Source: Desulfovibrio gilichinskyi (lineage in GTDB: Bacteria > Desulfobacterota > Desulfovibrionia > Desulfovibrionales > Desulfovibrionaceae). From it: 64,000 nt of DNA. The notes beneath the pieces are model-generated. The model made no database searches. It was given only the letters and a program-made list of their open reading frames with translations, and was not told the origin of the DNA. This document shows, piece after piece, positions 1 to 9,064 of this stretch (position 1 is its first letter; the number at the start of each line of letters is the position of its first letter). The stretch covers positions 620,001 through 684,000 of the forward strand of contig NZ_FWZU01000001.1 of the NCBI RefSeq assembly GCF_900177375.1, written 5' to 3'. The position numbers and the translations under genes were made by a program.

Positions 1-201
1 TTCAAGTATAGATAGCCGACTGGAAAACTATAACTGTAATTTTTTCAAATATTTTTTAATTTTATATTTATAAATAAAGGTATATTGAATAAAACATCTT
101 AGTGAATTTTTCAGGAAATAAATAGCATCAATTGCAATGATCTTAATAGGCTATTGTGTTGATCAAAAAAATTATAATAATTTATAAAAGAGGATTCTAA
201 C

Positions 202-1761
202 TTGCTAAAAAAATTAATACTATCCATTTTTTTTATGTTTATAACGTCCAGCAGTTATGCTGCTGCGATTACTACTGACAGAGTTGTTTTTTACCCTTCC
301 AGCGCGGATATTTCAAGAGTTGTTACTGCTGAGATCACAGTCGGCACGGATGCTGAAAATTCTGATAAAATTGTGACTTTTATTCTTCCCGGGCAAGCTT
401 TGCCCGATACATTTTCGATAGAACCACGGACAAAACAGATTGTAATTAATGATGTTTCGTGGAGTAGAGATGACTTGGTTCAATCTCCGGCGGCTAGTGA
501 TATCGAAAAAAAAATAAACGTGCTTAATGCAAAATTAATGGCAGTAAAGGCTCAAATTCAAGCAGTTGAAGGAGGTATCCTTTTTTGGAACGAAAGAGCT
601 AAAGTTCAACAAACCAAAGTTGGAGAAGTTGATAAAGTTGCTGATTTAGTTGTTTCAAACCTGTCAAAGCTCTATAATCAATCTGTAGAATTGAACAGTC
701 AAAGCAGAGATATTTCGGTCATTATCACCGAATTGAAAAGAAAGCTTAACGAAGTTTCAGGACAAAGTAAAAGTCGGTGGATTATTACTGTTTCTGTAGC
801 TGGAACAAAAAGCAAGCATGCGGATTTTAAGATAAACTATATGTTGAGTAACTGCGGTTGGCGTCCCAAATATAAACTGGATGCCTATCCTGACCAGAAT
901 AAAGTTAAATTTTCTTTTGATGCTGAGATTTGGCAGGGTAGTGGAATGGATTTTCATAATTTTGATGTAGCCCTTGCGACAGTTAAAGAAAATTCACGTA
1001 TTTTTCCTCCTGAATTAGGACTCTGGACAATTGCTCCGAAGCATGAAGATGAACCGATGCAAAAAAAGTACGCACGTTCAATGATGGTTATGGAATCTGC
1101 TATGACAAATAGTGCTGATAAGGCTGTTGCCGATCCTGCTCCGATACAGGTTAAAAAGTCCACATATTCAATATGGGAACTCGGCACAAAAAATATTATT
1201 GCTGGGCCGGCGCGAAAGTATTCCATATTAAATGAAAACTGGAATGCCGAGTATTCATTTCTATCACGACCATCCGCTACTGCTGATGTATATGTTTCAG
1301 CGAAAATGAAACTTCAAGATGCAAAAGATTTTCCAGTAGGGCAAGCTCTGGTTTTAATGGAAGGAGCTATGATCGGGAAAATTGATTTTTCTTTTTTCGG
1401 TAAGGATAAAACTTTGTTTTTTGGAGCTGACCCCGTACTTAAGGCAGAGCGAAAAACCTTAGAAAAGTATTCAGGAGCAAAAGGTGTTTTCGGATCAAAA
1501 CAGACTTACAAGTGGAAGTATCTAATCAGTTTGATTAATCCAAGGAAAATACCTGTTTTGATAAAAGTTCAGGAGCCTGCGCCGTCTTCAGGAGATGAAA
1601 GAATAAAATTAAGTGATTCTGCTAAGCCTAAAGCAATAGTCAAGGATAATAATTTTGAATGGGATATAACTGTTCCAGCAAATCAAAAAGCTGAAATTCA
1701 GTATGATATTGATTTGAACGCACCCGAAGATATGAAAATTGATCTAGGTCTTGGCAGATAA
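202..1761 (+). CDS. MuiA-like exported protein (DUF4140/DUF4139)
   Basis: Exported protein of 519 residues resembling the 'mucoidy inhibitor A'/DUF4139 family; its biochemical role is unknown. The start is TTG, chosen because an AGAGGA ribosome site lies about 8 nt upstream. Residues 1-21 form a signal peptide (KK, long hydrophobic run, then SSSYAAA). Residues about 25-95 look like the DUF4140 beta domain, about 95-195 a predicted coiled coil rich in K, V, Q and E, and the rest the beta-rich DUF4139 domain. The length is normal for the family. It is a single gene ending in a strong terminator shared with the convergent FadL-like gene. The periplasmic location is inferred from the signal peptide. 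Family call fairly sure, function unknown. Confidence 0.75.
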   Translation: MLKKLILSIFFMFITSSSYAAAITTDRVVFYPSSADISRVVTAEITVGTDAENSDKIVTFILPGQALPDTFSIEPRTKQIVINDVSWSRDDLVQSPAASDIEKKINVLNAKLMAVKAQIQAVEGGILFWNERAKVQQTKVGEVDKVADLVVSNLSKLYNQSVELNSQSRDISVIITELKRKLNEVSGQSKSRWIITVSVAGTKSKHADFKINYMLSNCGWRPKYKLDAYPDQNKVKFSFDAEIWQGSGMDFHNFDVALATVKENSRIFPPELGLWTIAPKHEDEPMQKKYARSMMVMESAMTNSADKAVADPAPIQVKKSTYSIWELGTKNIIAGPARKYSILNENWNAEYSFLSRPSATADVYVSAKMKLQDAKDFPVGQALVLMEGAMIGKIDFSFFGKDKTLFFGADPVLKAERKTLEKYSGAKGVFGSKQTYKWKYLISLINPRKIPVLIKVQEPAPSSGDERIKLSDSAKPKAIVKDNNFEWDITVPANQKAEIQYDIDLNAPEDMKIDLGLGR

Positions 1762-1765
1762 ATTA

Positions 1766-1799
1766 AAAAAAGCCCGTTTCAACCGAAACGGGCTTTTTT
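1766..1799. terminator. Bidirectional rho-independent terminator
   Basis: Nine-bp GC-rich stem GCCCGTTTC/GAAACGGGC with loop AACC, flanked by A-tract on the left and T-tract on the right. It can therefore stop both the MuiA-like gene (plus) and the FadL-like gene (minus). Confidence 0.9.
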
Positions 1800-1820
1800 A
1801 ATTCTCATATGAGTATGAAA

Positions 1821-3107
1821 TTAAAAGTTATATCCGAGGCTCAGTCCTACAACATGGCTCTGGCCGTTTTTAGTGGAAGTATCAAGAACACCTGTTCCGG
1901 CCCTTGCTTTGATATCGCGATCTTTCATCCACAAGTACATGTAAGAAACATCTACTACCAGTTTATCAAATGTCACTCCGAAACCTGTTGAAACTATCTG
2001 TCTATCATTGGTCGGGAGCATGTAGTCCTCATATCCTTCACGGATAGGACTCTGGTCATAAACATAACCGGCCCTTAAAGCTAAATTTTCAATGGGCAGG
2101 TATTCAACACCAAATTGAAACCTCCAAACATCTTCCCATTTTTTGTTTACAGTAACATTTTTTCTTCCGATAGCAGTAGATTTATCAAAGTGATATGTAA
2201 TGTCACTGTATTCGCTCCATTCAGAGTAGATTGCATCGGCTTCAACACTGAAGTTTGGAATCGGCTTATATTCTAATCCGAAAAAAAACATATTAGGCGT
2301 ATTCATAGACATTGTTACGGCAGAATCGTTGAACAGTGTCGTCGGGCTCATACCGGCAGGCAGATTATAGCTTGCAGATCCGTCTGCGTGGTGCAGCATC
2401 TTGCTGCGGTAAGAAAACCCTATAGCCCATTCATCACATGGAGTAATCCTTAAACCTGCGTTAAAGCCGGGAGAGATTCCGTCAACAATGAGACGCTGGT
2501 CAATATCATGTGAAGTGTCATCCGGATCATTAGCACCTGTAGGGTCAAATTTTTTGCGAAGGTCAGCTCTTACGTACATAAGTTCCAACCCCAGTGAAAA
2601 CGAAATATAATCATTATACTTGTAAGCGAGATTAGGATTTATTGAAAATGAGTTCAGTTCTGTACTGTACGAAGAGTATCTTCCCGCCCAGTCTTCTGAA
2701 AAAGTTGTGCCAAGTCCGTAACGTGTAAATGTACCAATTCCAAACCAAAATTTATCATTTAACTGATGTGTGAAATATGAATGAGGTGGAACATAAATTT
2801 TATCTTTAGTGGAGGCTGACTGGGTGTTTCCATTATAGGTGGTTGTTAAATCATTTTCAATCGCAATTCCTGACACACCGGCTAGCACCTGAGTTCCGTT
2901 AAGCTGTGTCATTCCGGCAGCGTTCCAAGCAATGGCAGAAGGGTCGTCTGCGCGGGCAATCATCGCTCCCCCAAGAGCATTACCGCGAGCACTCCATTCA
3001 TATAGGGCGAACCCTGAAGCTTCAGCTCTTTTACAGAGTCCGGAAGACAATGTAACTCCGATCACACAAAGTAGTATACCTACATATACTGTAAACTTGT
3101 TCTTCAT
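1821..3107 (-). CDS. OmpP1/FadL family outer-membrane transport protein
   Basis: Outer-membrane beta-barrel of the FadL/TodX family, which takes up long-chain fatty acids or other hydrophobic compounds. I place the start at the ATG at 3107 because AAGGAG lies 9 nt upstream; an ATG 27 nt further up has no such site. The 428-residue product opens with a signal peptide (KNKFTVYVGILL, then a small-residue cleavage region near AEA). It then has the FadL-type N-terminal segment (GNALGGAMIARADDPSAIAW, followed by NAAGMTQL, a variant of the family NPAGM motif). The body alternates aromatic and polar residues, and the chain ends in Phe as outer-membrane proteins do. It is transcribed alone. The substrate cannot be read from the sequence. 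Confidence 0.85.
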   Translation of the reverse strand: MKNKFTVYVGILLCVIGVTLSSGLCKRAEASGFALYEWSARGNALGGAMIARADDPSAIAWNAAGMTQLNGTQVLAGVSGIAIENDLTTTYNGNTQSASTKDKIYVPPHSYFTHQLNDKFWFGIGTFTRYGLGTTFSEDWAGRYSSYSTELNSFSINPNLAYKYNDYISFSLGLELMYVRADLRKKFDPTGANDPDDTSHDIDQRLIVDGISPGFNAGLRITPCDEWAIGFSYRSKMLHHADGSASYNLPAGMSPTTLFNDSAVTMSMNTPNMFFFGLEYKPIPNFSVEADAIYSEWSEYSDITYHFDKSTAIGRKNVTVNKKWEDVWRFQFGVEYLPIENLALRAGYVYDQSPIREGYEDYMLPTNDRQIVSTGFGVTFDKLVVDVSYMYLWMKDRDIKARAGTGVLDTSTKNGQSHVVGLSLGYNF

Positions 3108-3572
3108 GCACAAACTCCTTAACGCAAGATACAAAAATCTTAGAAGGTAAATTTACCGCAATATCCCCATTTCCATAGTTTAATCGGAGATTTTAGTATA
3201 TCGGCTGATAGTATATGTAAAGATAATTTAGTATGTATTCATTTTAATTAATTATTAAGCAAATATTCGTAATTAACTATATATTATATACATACACGTA
3301 TGTTTGTTATGTTAATAAAATTGAAGTATAAATGTGATTTGTGCATTGATTTTTAATATTCATTTAGTTGCTTACAGTAAAATCAACACAGAAATAAAAA
3401 ATTATATTGTATTATTAAAAATTAGATTGTTAAAATTTGAAGTAGTAAGCAAAATATGTATTATTTATTGTTTCTACTTTGTTTTTAATTTGTTTCTGTG
3501 TCGTTTCTGTATGGGGCCAACAAAAAAAGGCAGCCAAAAGGCTGCCTATAATAAAAAAATATCCATATAATA
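3108..3572. other. AT-rich intergenic region upstream of the FadL-like gene
   Basis: About 465 bases, very AT-rich. They hold the promoter region of the FadL-like gene and the tlyA terminator. A direct repeat AGTATAT occurs at 3195-3201 and 3210-3216, start to start 15 nt, but I can name no regulator for it. A 78-codon open frame on the plus strand (3334-3570) has no ribosome site and low-complexity composition, and I do not accept it as a gene. Confidence 0.6.
3528..3547 (-). terminator. Rho-independent terminator after tlyA
   Basis: Perfect stem AGGCAGCC/GGCTGCCT with loop of four. Read on the minus strand it is followed by seven T residues, so it ends the thrC-tlyA transcript. Confidence 0.85.
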
Positions 3573-4316
3573 TTATCGTATAAAATACGCTAGGTATTCC
3601 TGATTTCCCTTCGGTCCTTTAATGCTTGAAGGAACTAATCCTTTTAGCTTTAATTGAAGCTCAGAAGATGCAAAATCGACAATCATGTCGACGGTTTGTT
3701 GTCTGAGATCTTCATCTCTGACAACTCCTTTGTCTGTTTGTCCTTGAGCCACTTCAAACTGAGGTTTAATTAAACATACAATTTCGCCGGTGTCTTTTAA
3801 AAATCGTACTAACGAAGGAAGTATGTTTTTTAATGAAATAAACGAAACATCACAAACAACGAGGTCTACTTTTTCCGGGATCAGGTCAGGTTCAGCAATC
3901 CGTAAATTAACTCTTTCTAAGTTAATTACACGTTCATCCTGTTGCAGCTTCCAATGCAGCTGCCCGTAACCTACATCCGCTGCGTAGATTTTAAGTGCAC
4001 CGAATTGGAGCATACAATCGGTGAATCCGCCTGTTGAAGCTCCGGCATCCAGTGCTGTTTTACCATTTGGATCAAGTCCAAGTTCTTCTATGGCTGTAAG
4101 TAATTTGTAGCCGCCGCGACTGACAAATCGGTCTTTACCTTTTACAACTATTTCTAAACTCGGGTCTAGTTGCATCCCCGGTTTTTCTATAGGTGTTTTT
4201 TGGCCGTTTTTTAGAAAGTGCGCATGTCCCGCCATGATTATTCGCGTAGCCTGTTCGAGGGTGTCCGAAAGACCTTGCTCATAAAGCATGTGGTCTGCGC
4301 GTTCCTTTTTAGCCAC
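3573..4316 (-). CDS. tlyA: TlyA family rRNA 2'-O-methyltransferase
   Basis: A 247-residue TlyA-family protein, usually annotated 'hemolysin A'. Characterised members are S-adenosylmethionine-dependent ribose methyltransferases acting on 16S/23S rRNA cytidines. The N-terminal S4 RNA-binding domain (about 5-65) includes ERADHMLYEQGL, followed by VSRGGYKL. The FtsJ-like Rossmann domain shows the SAM loop LDAGASTGGFTDCML (about 90-104), then VVCDVSFISL and LIKPQFE, matching the K-D-K-E layout of FtsJ enzymes. The start is GTG, with TTTGGAG upstream. It begins directly after the thrC stop, so the two are probably co-transcribed. Any haemolytic role should not be assumed. Confidence 0.9.
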   Translation of the reverse strand: MAKKERADHMLYEQGLSDTLEQATRIIMAGHAHFLKNGQKTPIEKPGMQLDPSLEIVVKGKDRFVSRGGYKLLTAIEELGLDPNGKTALDAGASTGGFTDCMLQFGALKIYAADVGYGQLHWKLQQDERVINLERVNLRIAEPDLIPEKVDLVVCDVSFISLKNILPSLVRFLKDTGEIVCLIKPQFEVAQGQTDKGVVRDEDLRQQTVDMIVDFASSELQLKLKGLVPSSIKGPKGNQEYLAYFIR

Positions 4317-5768
4317 CTATTTTTTCTCCAAACCCAGCATTGCAACAACATTACTAGCGGCTTTTGAAATGTAATCAGATTCGGACATTGTTTTTTTAAG
4401 TTCAGCACTGATCACAAGCTCAGGTGAGTTTGCTTTGGATGAATCAGGGGTGACTTCATACTCTGCCGGGAATTTGTTTTGATAATACATATCTTGGAAG
4501 CCGACGAATTTGAGTTGATGAGCTGTAGAGTCGAGTACAGCGGATTCAGTGTCACTGATAAGCCCAAGTTCTTTAGCTCTGATCAGTCCAGCAAGGCATT
4601 CCCCGCCTTGAGTACATGCAATGTGACCGTGTGCATTAGCGAGAAGCATGCTGTCCATAATAAGCTGTTCAGAAACTTGGATGACTTGAAATGATTTTTT
4701 GCCACCTATCGCTTCATATTTATCCGCGAAATATTTTACTCTCGGAAATGAAACAGGATTTCCGATCATTGCGGCCTGCGCAACTGAAGGTTGTACGGTA
4801 ACCGGCTTGAATTCGCGTTCTTTCGGATCATCCACAGAGTAGTAGCGGTAAACGGGATCTGCATGTGCAGACTGGACACCGAAGATGCGAGGTAGTTCTT
4901 TAATAATATCAAGCTCGTAAAGTTTCAAAAAACCTGCCATAATCGCAGTTACGTTTCCTGCATTACCTATCGGGACAAAAATACATTTGTTTGTAAGGTC
5001 CCAATCGTACCACTGAGCAACTTCGAACGCATAGGATTCCTGACCGAGAATTCTCCATGAGTTCTTAGAGTTGAGCAGGGCGACTCTATAGTTGTCGGCC
5101 AAGTGCTCAACAACTTTCATGCAGTCATCAAAGACTCCGGGAACTTCCAGCACTTTAGCTCCGCTTCCAAGAGGCTGTGCAAGCTGCTGCGGAGTAACTT
5201 TTCCTTCAGGAAGAATGACAACTGATTTAACGGGGCCGCCGATATATGATGCATAAAGAGCCGCAGCTGCGGAGGTGTCACCGGTTGAAGCACAGACAGT
5301 AAGAATTTCATCCCAGTTATTCTTGGCAAGAAGTGCGTTAATATAACTGAAGGCGCATGCCATGCCTCTGTCTTTGAAAGAAGCACTCGGATTTTGTCCG
5401 TCATTTTTATAAGCGGTCGTAATCCCGATGATTTCATTTAAATTAGGGCTTGAAGCAACAATGGGAGTGTTGCCTTCACCAAGGTATAAAATATCTTTTT
5501 CTTCAATTACAGGCGCAAATAGTTCGTAGAATCTGAAAATGCCTCGGAGGCTGTCTTTTTTGGTGGCAGTACGGGCATCGAACAAGTCGCGCCACTCCTG
5601 ACCGCTGGTTTTCTTTAATTCATCAAAAGTGAGATCTTGAAGAATGAAAACTGATCCGCATTCAGGACAGGTATAATATAATTCATCTATTCCGTAATGC
5701 TGACCGCAACCTAGACAGTGATATTCCATTTTCCCCCTGTACTTAGGGAAAGTATTAGCTTGAGACAT
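4317..5768 (-). CDS. thrC: Threonine synthase
   Basis: PLP enzyme converting O-phosphohomoserine to threonine, the last step of threonine synthesis. The start is the ATG at 5768, preceded by GGAGG; the frame is open 10 codons further but without a ribosome site. Of 483 residues, the first 45 form a zinc ribbon (C18, C21, C34, C37: CLGCG, CPECG) found in the long type of threonine synthase. The PLP lysine lies in NPSASFKDRGM, and phosphate-binding glycines occur in PIGNAGN. TlyA follows with no gap. The N-terminal ribbon and length fit this family better than threonine dehydratase or cysteine synthase. Confidence 0.93.
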   Translation of the reverse strand: MSQANTFPKYRGKMEYHCLGCGQHYGIDELYYTCPECGSVFILQDLTFDELKKTSGQEWRDLFDARTATKKDSLRGIFRFYELFAPVIEEKDILYLGEGNTPIVASSPNLNEIIGITTAYKNDGQNPSASFKDRGMACAFSYINALLAKNNWDEILTVCASTGDTSAAAALYASYIGGPVKSVVILPEGKVTPQQLAQPLGSGAKVLEVPGVFDDCMKVVEHLADNYRVALLNSKNSWRILGQESYAFEVAQWYDWDLTNKCIFVPIGNAGNVTAIMAGFLKLYELDIIKELPRIFGVQSAHADPVYRYYSVDDPKEREFKPVTVQPSVAQAAMIGNPVSFPRVKYFADKYEAIGGKKSFQVIQVSEQLIMDSMLLANAHGHIACTQGGECLAGLIRAKELGLISDTESAVLDSTAHQLKFVGFQDMYYQNKFPAEYEVTPDSSKANSPELVISAELKKTMSESDYISKAASNVVAMLGLEKK

Positions 5769-5802
5769 TATTCCTCCACGAGGTTTTATAAAAAGCAAAG
5801 AA

Positions 5803-6306
5803 TTAAGACGGCCAAATTTTAGGGATGCTTAAGGTAAACATCCACACCCCGAGACTGATTTTGATTGCTAATCCAAATGCTTTCCCCCAGAAAGCTCCCC
5901 ATGCGGAGTGCTGGGCTTCAGCGAAAGTTCTGCCATGAGTAAGTTCAAGAACCAGGCAACCTCCGAATGACCCCAAAAGAGCCCCGGGAAGTGCTCCGAG
6001 TCCGAAAAAAAACGGTGCTCCTAAGATAGCTCCGGCTATTGCACCGACAAAAGCACCTAAGCTGCCACGACCGGTTGCCCCGTATTTTTTCCCGCCGAAG
6101 TATTGTGCTGCAAATTCTAAAATTTCACCGACCACCGCGATTAAAGCTAAAATGGATATAAAGTTCCAGCTCATTGTTGCAGGAAAAAATAATTTCCATC
6201 CGATAACAAAAGCAAGAATAATCCAGTTTGCAGGCAGTCCGAAAATATGCAGGGCTAACGAGCTGAACATAAGCAGAATGATCAGCACAGCCAGAGCTGT
6301 AATCAT
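5803..6306 (-). CDS. DUF456 family membrane protein
   Basis: Small inner-membrane protein of 167 residues in the DUF456 family, function unknown. It has three or four hydrophobic segments: about 1-22, 25-65 (ILAFVIGWKLFF, then ILALIAVVGEILEFAAQ), 82-120 and 145-163. The middle is a glycine/alanine-rich stretch (GAFVGAIAGAILGAPFFFG) with GxxxG-type spacing typical of glycine-zipper membrane proteins. The start has GAGG about 7 nt upstream. It sits between the paaK stop (1 base away) and thrC, so it is probably read from the paaK promoter. Confidence 0.8.
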   Translation of the reverse strand: MITALAVLIILLMFSSLALHIFGLPANWIILAFVIGWKLFFPATMSWNFISILALIAVVGEILEFAAQYFGGKKYGATGRGSLGAFVGAIAGAILGAPFFFGLGALPGALLGSFGGCLVLELTHGRTFAEAQHSAWGAFWGKAFGLAIKISLGVWMFTLSIPKIWPS

Positions 6307-6307
6307 T

Positions 6308-7606
6308 TTAAGCCTCTACTTCTCTAAGGTCCAGAACTCGTTTAGCTTTTCCATCAGATTTTGGAATAGAGTCATGTTGAACCAATTCAACTCGCGGTGT
6401 AACTAGAATCTCATCTCTAAGTTTGTTTGCAATTTTTTTCTGCAGTCCTTGCAACGCTCTCATATCTTCAACAAAATACTGATCTTTAATTTCAACTTTA
6501 ACTTTAATCTGGTCAATGAACCCTTCTCTGAAAAGTTCAATGAGATAGTTCTGTCCGACTTCCGGCATGGCCATAATAATATTTTCAATTTGCATAGGGT
6601 AAATATTTACCCCTTTAATGATGAGCATGTCATCTGCGCGGCCGACTATTCTGTCGATGCGTTTTGATGTCCTGCCGCACTTGCATTGTCCTGGAATGAA
6701 TCTGGTTAAGTCTCTTGTTCTATAGCGGATTATCGGCATCCCTTCGCGGGTAAGGGTCGTCATAACAAGTTCACCTATTTCACCGTCTGGAACAGATTCT
6801 CCGGTTTCCGGATCAATAATTTCAGCGATGTAGGAGTCTTCCCATACATGCATTCCGCTTTGTTCGGTACACTCAAAAGCTACACCGGGACCGTTCATTT
6901 CAGTGAGACCATACGAGTTATAGGCTTTAATATGGAGCTCTTCTTCTATTTTCTGTCTGGTATATTCAGTGTGCGGTTCTGCACCTATGAGGGCAATTTT
7001 CCACGGCATATCTGCTGGGTCATATCCTTCTTCTCTGACTTTGCCTGCAAAGTAGAGCGCGAATGAGGGAATTATGTGCAATGCTGTTACGTTAAAATCG
7101 CGGATAAGTTTGATCTGGCGTTTAGTGTTCCCAGCTCCTGCCGGGATAGTCAAACATCCCAGACGCTCAGAACCGTAATGAATTCCAAGTCCGCCTGTGA
7201 AAAGTCCATATCCTGACATATTTTGTAAAATGTCAGAGCGTCGAACTCCCACAGCGTAAAGAGAGCGAGCCATAAGATCGGCCCATGTATCGAGATCTTT
7301 CTGAGTATAAAAAACAGCAGTAGGGGTTCCGGTTGTTCCGGAGGAGGCATGGAGACGGACAAACTCATCAAGAGGTTTTGTCAACAGTCCGTGGGGGTAT
7401 TGAGAGCGAAGATCATCTTTTGTAGTAAAAGGTAATCTTTTCACATCATCAATAGTTTTGATAACGGAAGAATTAATGTTATTTTTTTTGAAAGATTCGC
7501 TGTAGTATGGAGAGTTTGCGGCTAGATCGATAGTCTTTTTAAGTCGTTCAACTTGTAGTTTTTCAAGTTCACTTCTCTCTAGCACTTCAGCTTTATCGAA
7601 ATACAT
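6308..7606 (-). CDS. Phenylacetate-CoA ligase family protein (PaaK-like)
   Basis: AMP-forming acyl-CoA ligase of 432 residues, the length of PaaK. It has the adenylate-forming P-loop SSGTTGTPTAVFYTQ (about 89-103), the YGLTEMNGPG motif that contacts the acyl-adenylate, and RYRTRDLTRF followed by a C-terminal domain with GRADDMLIIKGVNIYP. A Cys-x-Cys pair (CKCGR) occurs near 308. The start is supported by GGGAGA upstream. Desulfovibrio genomes commonly carry several PaaK-like ligases that probably act on aryl acids such as indoleacetate. No other phenylacetate-catabolism gene is nearby, so the substrate is open. Confidence 0.85.
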   Translation of the reverse strand: MYFDKAEVLERSELEKLQVERLKKTIDLAANSPYYSESFKKNNINSSVIKTIDDVKRLPFTTKDDLRSQYPHGLLTKPLDEFVRLHASSGTTGTPTAVFYTQKDLDTWADLMARSLYAVGVRRSDILQNMSGYGLFTGGLGIHYGSERLGCLTIPAGAGNTKRQIKLIRDFNVTALHIIPSFALYFAGKVREEGYDPADMPWKIALIGAEPHTEYTRQKIEEELHIKAYNSYGLTEMNGPGVAFECTEQSGMHVWEDSYIAEIIDPETGESVPDGEIGELVMTTLTREGMPIIRYRTRDLTRFIPGQCKCGRTSKRIDRIVGRADDMLIIKGVNIYPMQIENIIMAMPEVGQNYLIELFREGFIDQIKVKVEIKDQYFVEDMRALQGLQKKIANKLRDEILVTPRVELVQHDSIPKSDGKAKRVLDLREVEA

Positions 7607-7662
7607 TATATTTCTCCCGCTAATTGTTTATCATTAATCCTCGTCGTTTGTATGAGCTTAAA

Positions 7663-8967
7663 TTATTCATCGCTATACTCAGACGGGTAAGGTTCGGCTG
7701 CAAGATTTTCGAAGGCAGTATAGTTGCCGAAAAAGGCTAATTCAACAATTCCGGTAGGACCGTTTCGCTGTTTACCAATAATGACTTCGGCTTTATTCGT
7801 AATAGGTTTGTCTTCTTTTTTGTTATAAAAATCTTCACGGTAGAGGAATAAAATAATATCAGCATCCTGTTCAATCGCTCCGGATTCTCGAAGGTCGGAC
7901 ATCATAGGTCTTTTGTCCGTACGTTCTTCAACCTTACGGTTAAGCTGTGAAAGTGCGATTACCGGTATTTTTAATTCTTTTGCTAACGCTTTCAATGAAC
8001 GTGAAATATCGGAAATTTCTTGTTCACGGGAGTCTGTGCGCGCACTGGAGCGCATAAGCTGGAGGTAGTCAACCATTACCAGACCAAGATTATGCTGCGA
8101 CTTAAGTCTCCTGCATCTTGCTCTAAGTTCCATTGTGGAAAGAGCTGGAGTATCATCAATAAAAATAGGAGCTTCTGTCAAGTCTTGAGCTGCTTCATAA
8201 AGCTTTGCCCAGTCTTCATCGTCAAGCTGACCTGTTCTTAATCTGGCAAGATCAACTTTACCATGGCAGGCGAGCATTCTTGTCATAAGCTGGCCCATAG
8301 CCATTTCAAGTGAGAATACAGCTGTAGGGACTCCGCTATGAAGAGCTGCGCGCATGGCAACGTTCAAAGCAAAAGCCGTTTTACCCATACTTGGGCGACC
8401 TGCAATAATAATGAGTTCTGAGTTTTGAAGCCCTGCCGTCATTTCATCAAATTTTGTGTATGTAGTCGGTATGCCTGTTACGAGTGATTTTTGCTCGACT
8501 CGATGTTCCAGTTCTTGAAAAACTTCTTTGATAAGTTCTTTACTGCTTTTAATTGTAGTAGTTTTTTTGGCATCAGTAATTTCAAAGATTGCTTGTTCAG
8601 AGTGATCAAGTAATGCTTTAACGTCCTGAGCTTCAAAACTATCAGATATAATTAGGGCGGCAGCATCAATCAAACTGCGCTGAATTTTTTTCTCAGCTAC
8701 AATTTCTGCGTGATGAAGTGCATTCGCAGAACTGATTACAGAATTGGCAAGATCTGCCAGATAAACAGGTCCGCCGACAGTATCAATTTTTCCGCAACTG
8801 GTAAGGTATTCGTTGACGGTAACAATATCTATCGGGACATTTTTAGAATACAGGGCTTCGAAAGCCTGAAATATTTCGTGATGAGCAGGGGAATAAAAAT
8901 CGTCAGAATGGACAATATCGACGAGATCGTTGAATATATTATTGCTTAAAAAAACTCCGCCCAGCAC
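7663..8967 (-). CDS. dnaB: Replicative DNA helicase DnaB
   Basis: Hexameric 5'-3' helicase unwinding DNA at the replication fork. The N-terminal primase-interacting domain is followed by the RecA-like ATPase with Walker A GRPSMGKTAFALN, Walker B VMVDYLQLM and the C-terminal RESGAIEQDAD segment. The only ordinary start codon in frame is GTG at 8967, but it would begin inside the conserved LEAEQAVLGG motif. In-frame codons upstream continue with LLRKVPPHNLEAEQAV, so the real protein must start further up. The open frame reaches to 9105 and overlaps the end of rplI, with CTG at 9091-9093 the best candidate start. The gene ends the rpsF-rpsR-rplI-dnaB cluster. Confidence 0.93.
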   Translation of the reverse strand: MLGGVFLSNNIFNDLVDIVHSDDFYSPAHHEIFQAFEALYSKNVPIDIVTVNEYLTSCGKIDTVGGPVYLADLANSVISSANALHHAEIVAEKKIQRSLIDAAALIISDSFEAQDVKALLDHSEQAIFEITDAKKTTTIKSSKELIKEVFQELEHRVEQKSLVTGIPTTYTKFDEMTAGLQNSELIIIAGRPSMGKTAFALNVAMRAALHSGVPTAVFSLEMAMGQLMTRMLACHGKVDLARLRTGQLDDEDWAKLYEAAQDLTEAPIFIDDTPALSTMELRARCRRLKSQHNLGLVMVDYLQLMRSSARTDSREQEISDISRSLKALAKELKIPVIALSQLNRKVEERTDKRPMMSDLRESGAIEQDADIILFLYREDFYNKKEDKPITNKAEVIIGKQRNGPTGIVELAFFGNYTAFENLAAEPYPSEYSDE

Positions 8968-9014
8968 AGCCTGTTCTGCTTCAAGGTTGTGAGGGGGTAC
9001 TTTCCTTAGAAGAT

Positions 9015-9044
9015 CAGACGGAGCACCTGATGATGCTCCGTCTG
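9015..9044 (-). other. Perfect 11-bp stem-loop at the rplI-dnaB junction
   Basis: CAGACGGAGCA and TGCTCCGTCTG are exact reverse complements separated by 8 bases. On the minus-strand RNA the hairpin lies just after the rplI stop and within the conserved 5' coding part of dnaB. Only a weak T-run follows (ATCTTCT), so it is not a good terminator; it could be an attenuator, an RNA-processing site or a translation control element. Confidence 0.6.
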
Positions 9045-9064
9045 AATTGTAATTCGAGTTAGGC

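Noticed and set aside
1809-1991. Short plus-strand frame at the 3' end of the FadL-like gene
   Set aside because: Shadow of the coding strand; no start signal and no homology-like pattern.
3334-3570. A 78-codon open frame in the intergenic region before tlyA
   Set aside because: No ribosome site, low-complexity I/F/K-rich product, and its end is the tlyA terminator read backwards.
3573-4316. tlyA as a secreted haemolysin
   Set aside because: No signal peptide; the S4 plus FtsJ-like domains show it is an RNA methyltransferase.
6308-7606. A phenylacetate degradation locus
   Set aside because: Only the ligase is present; no paaA-E or paaG-Z genes are nearby.
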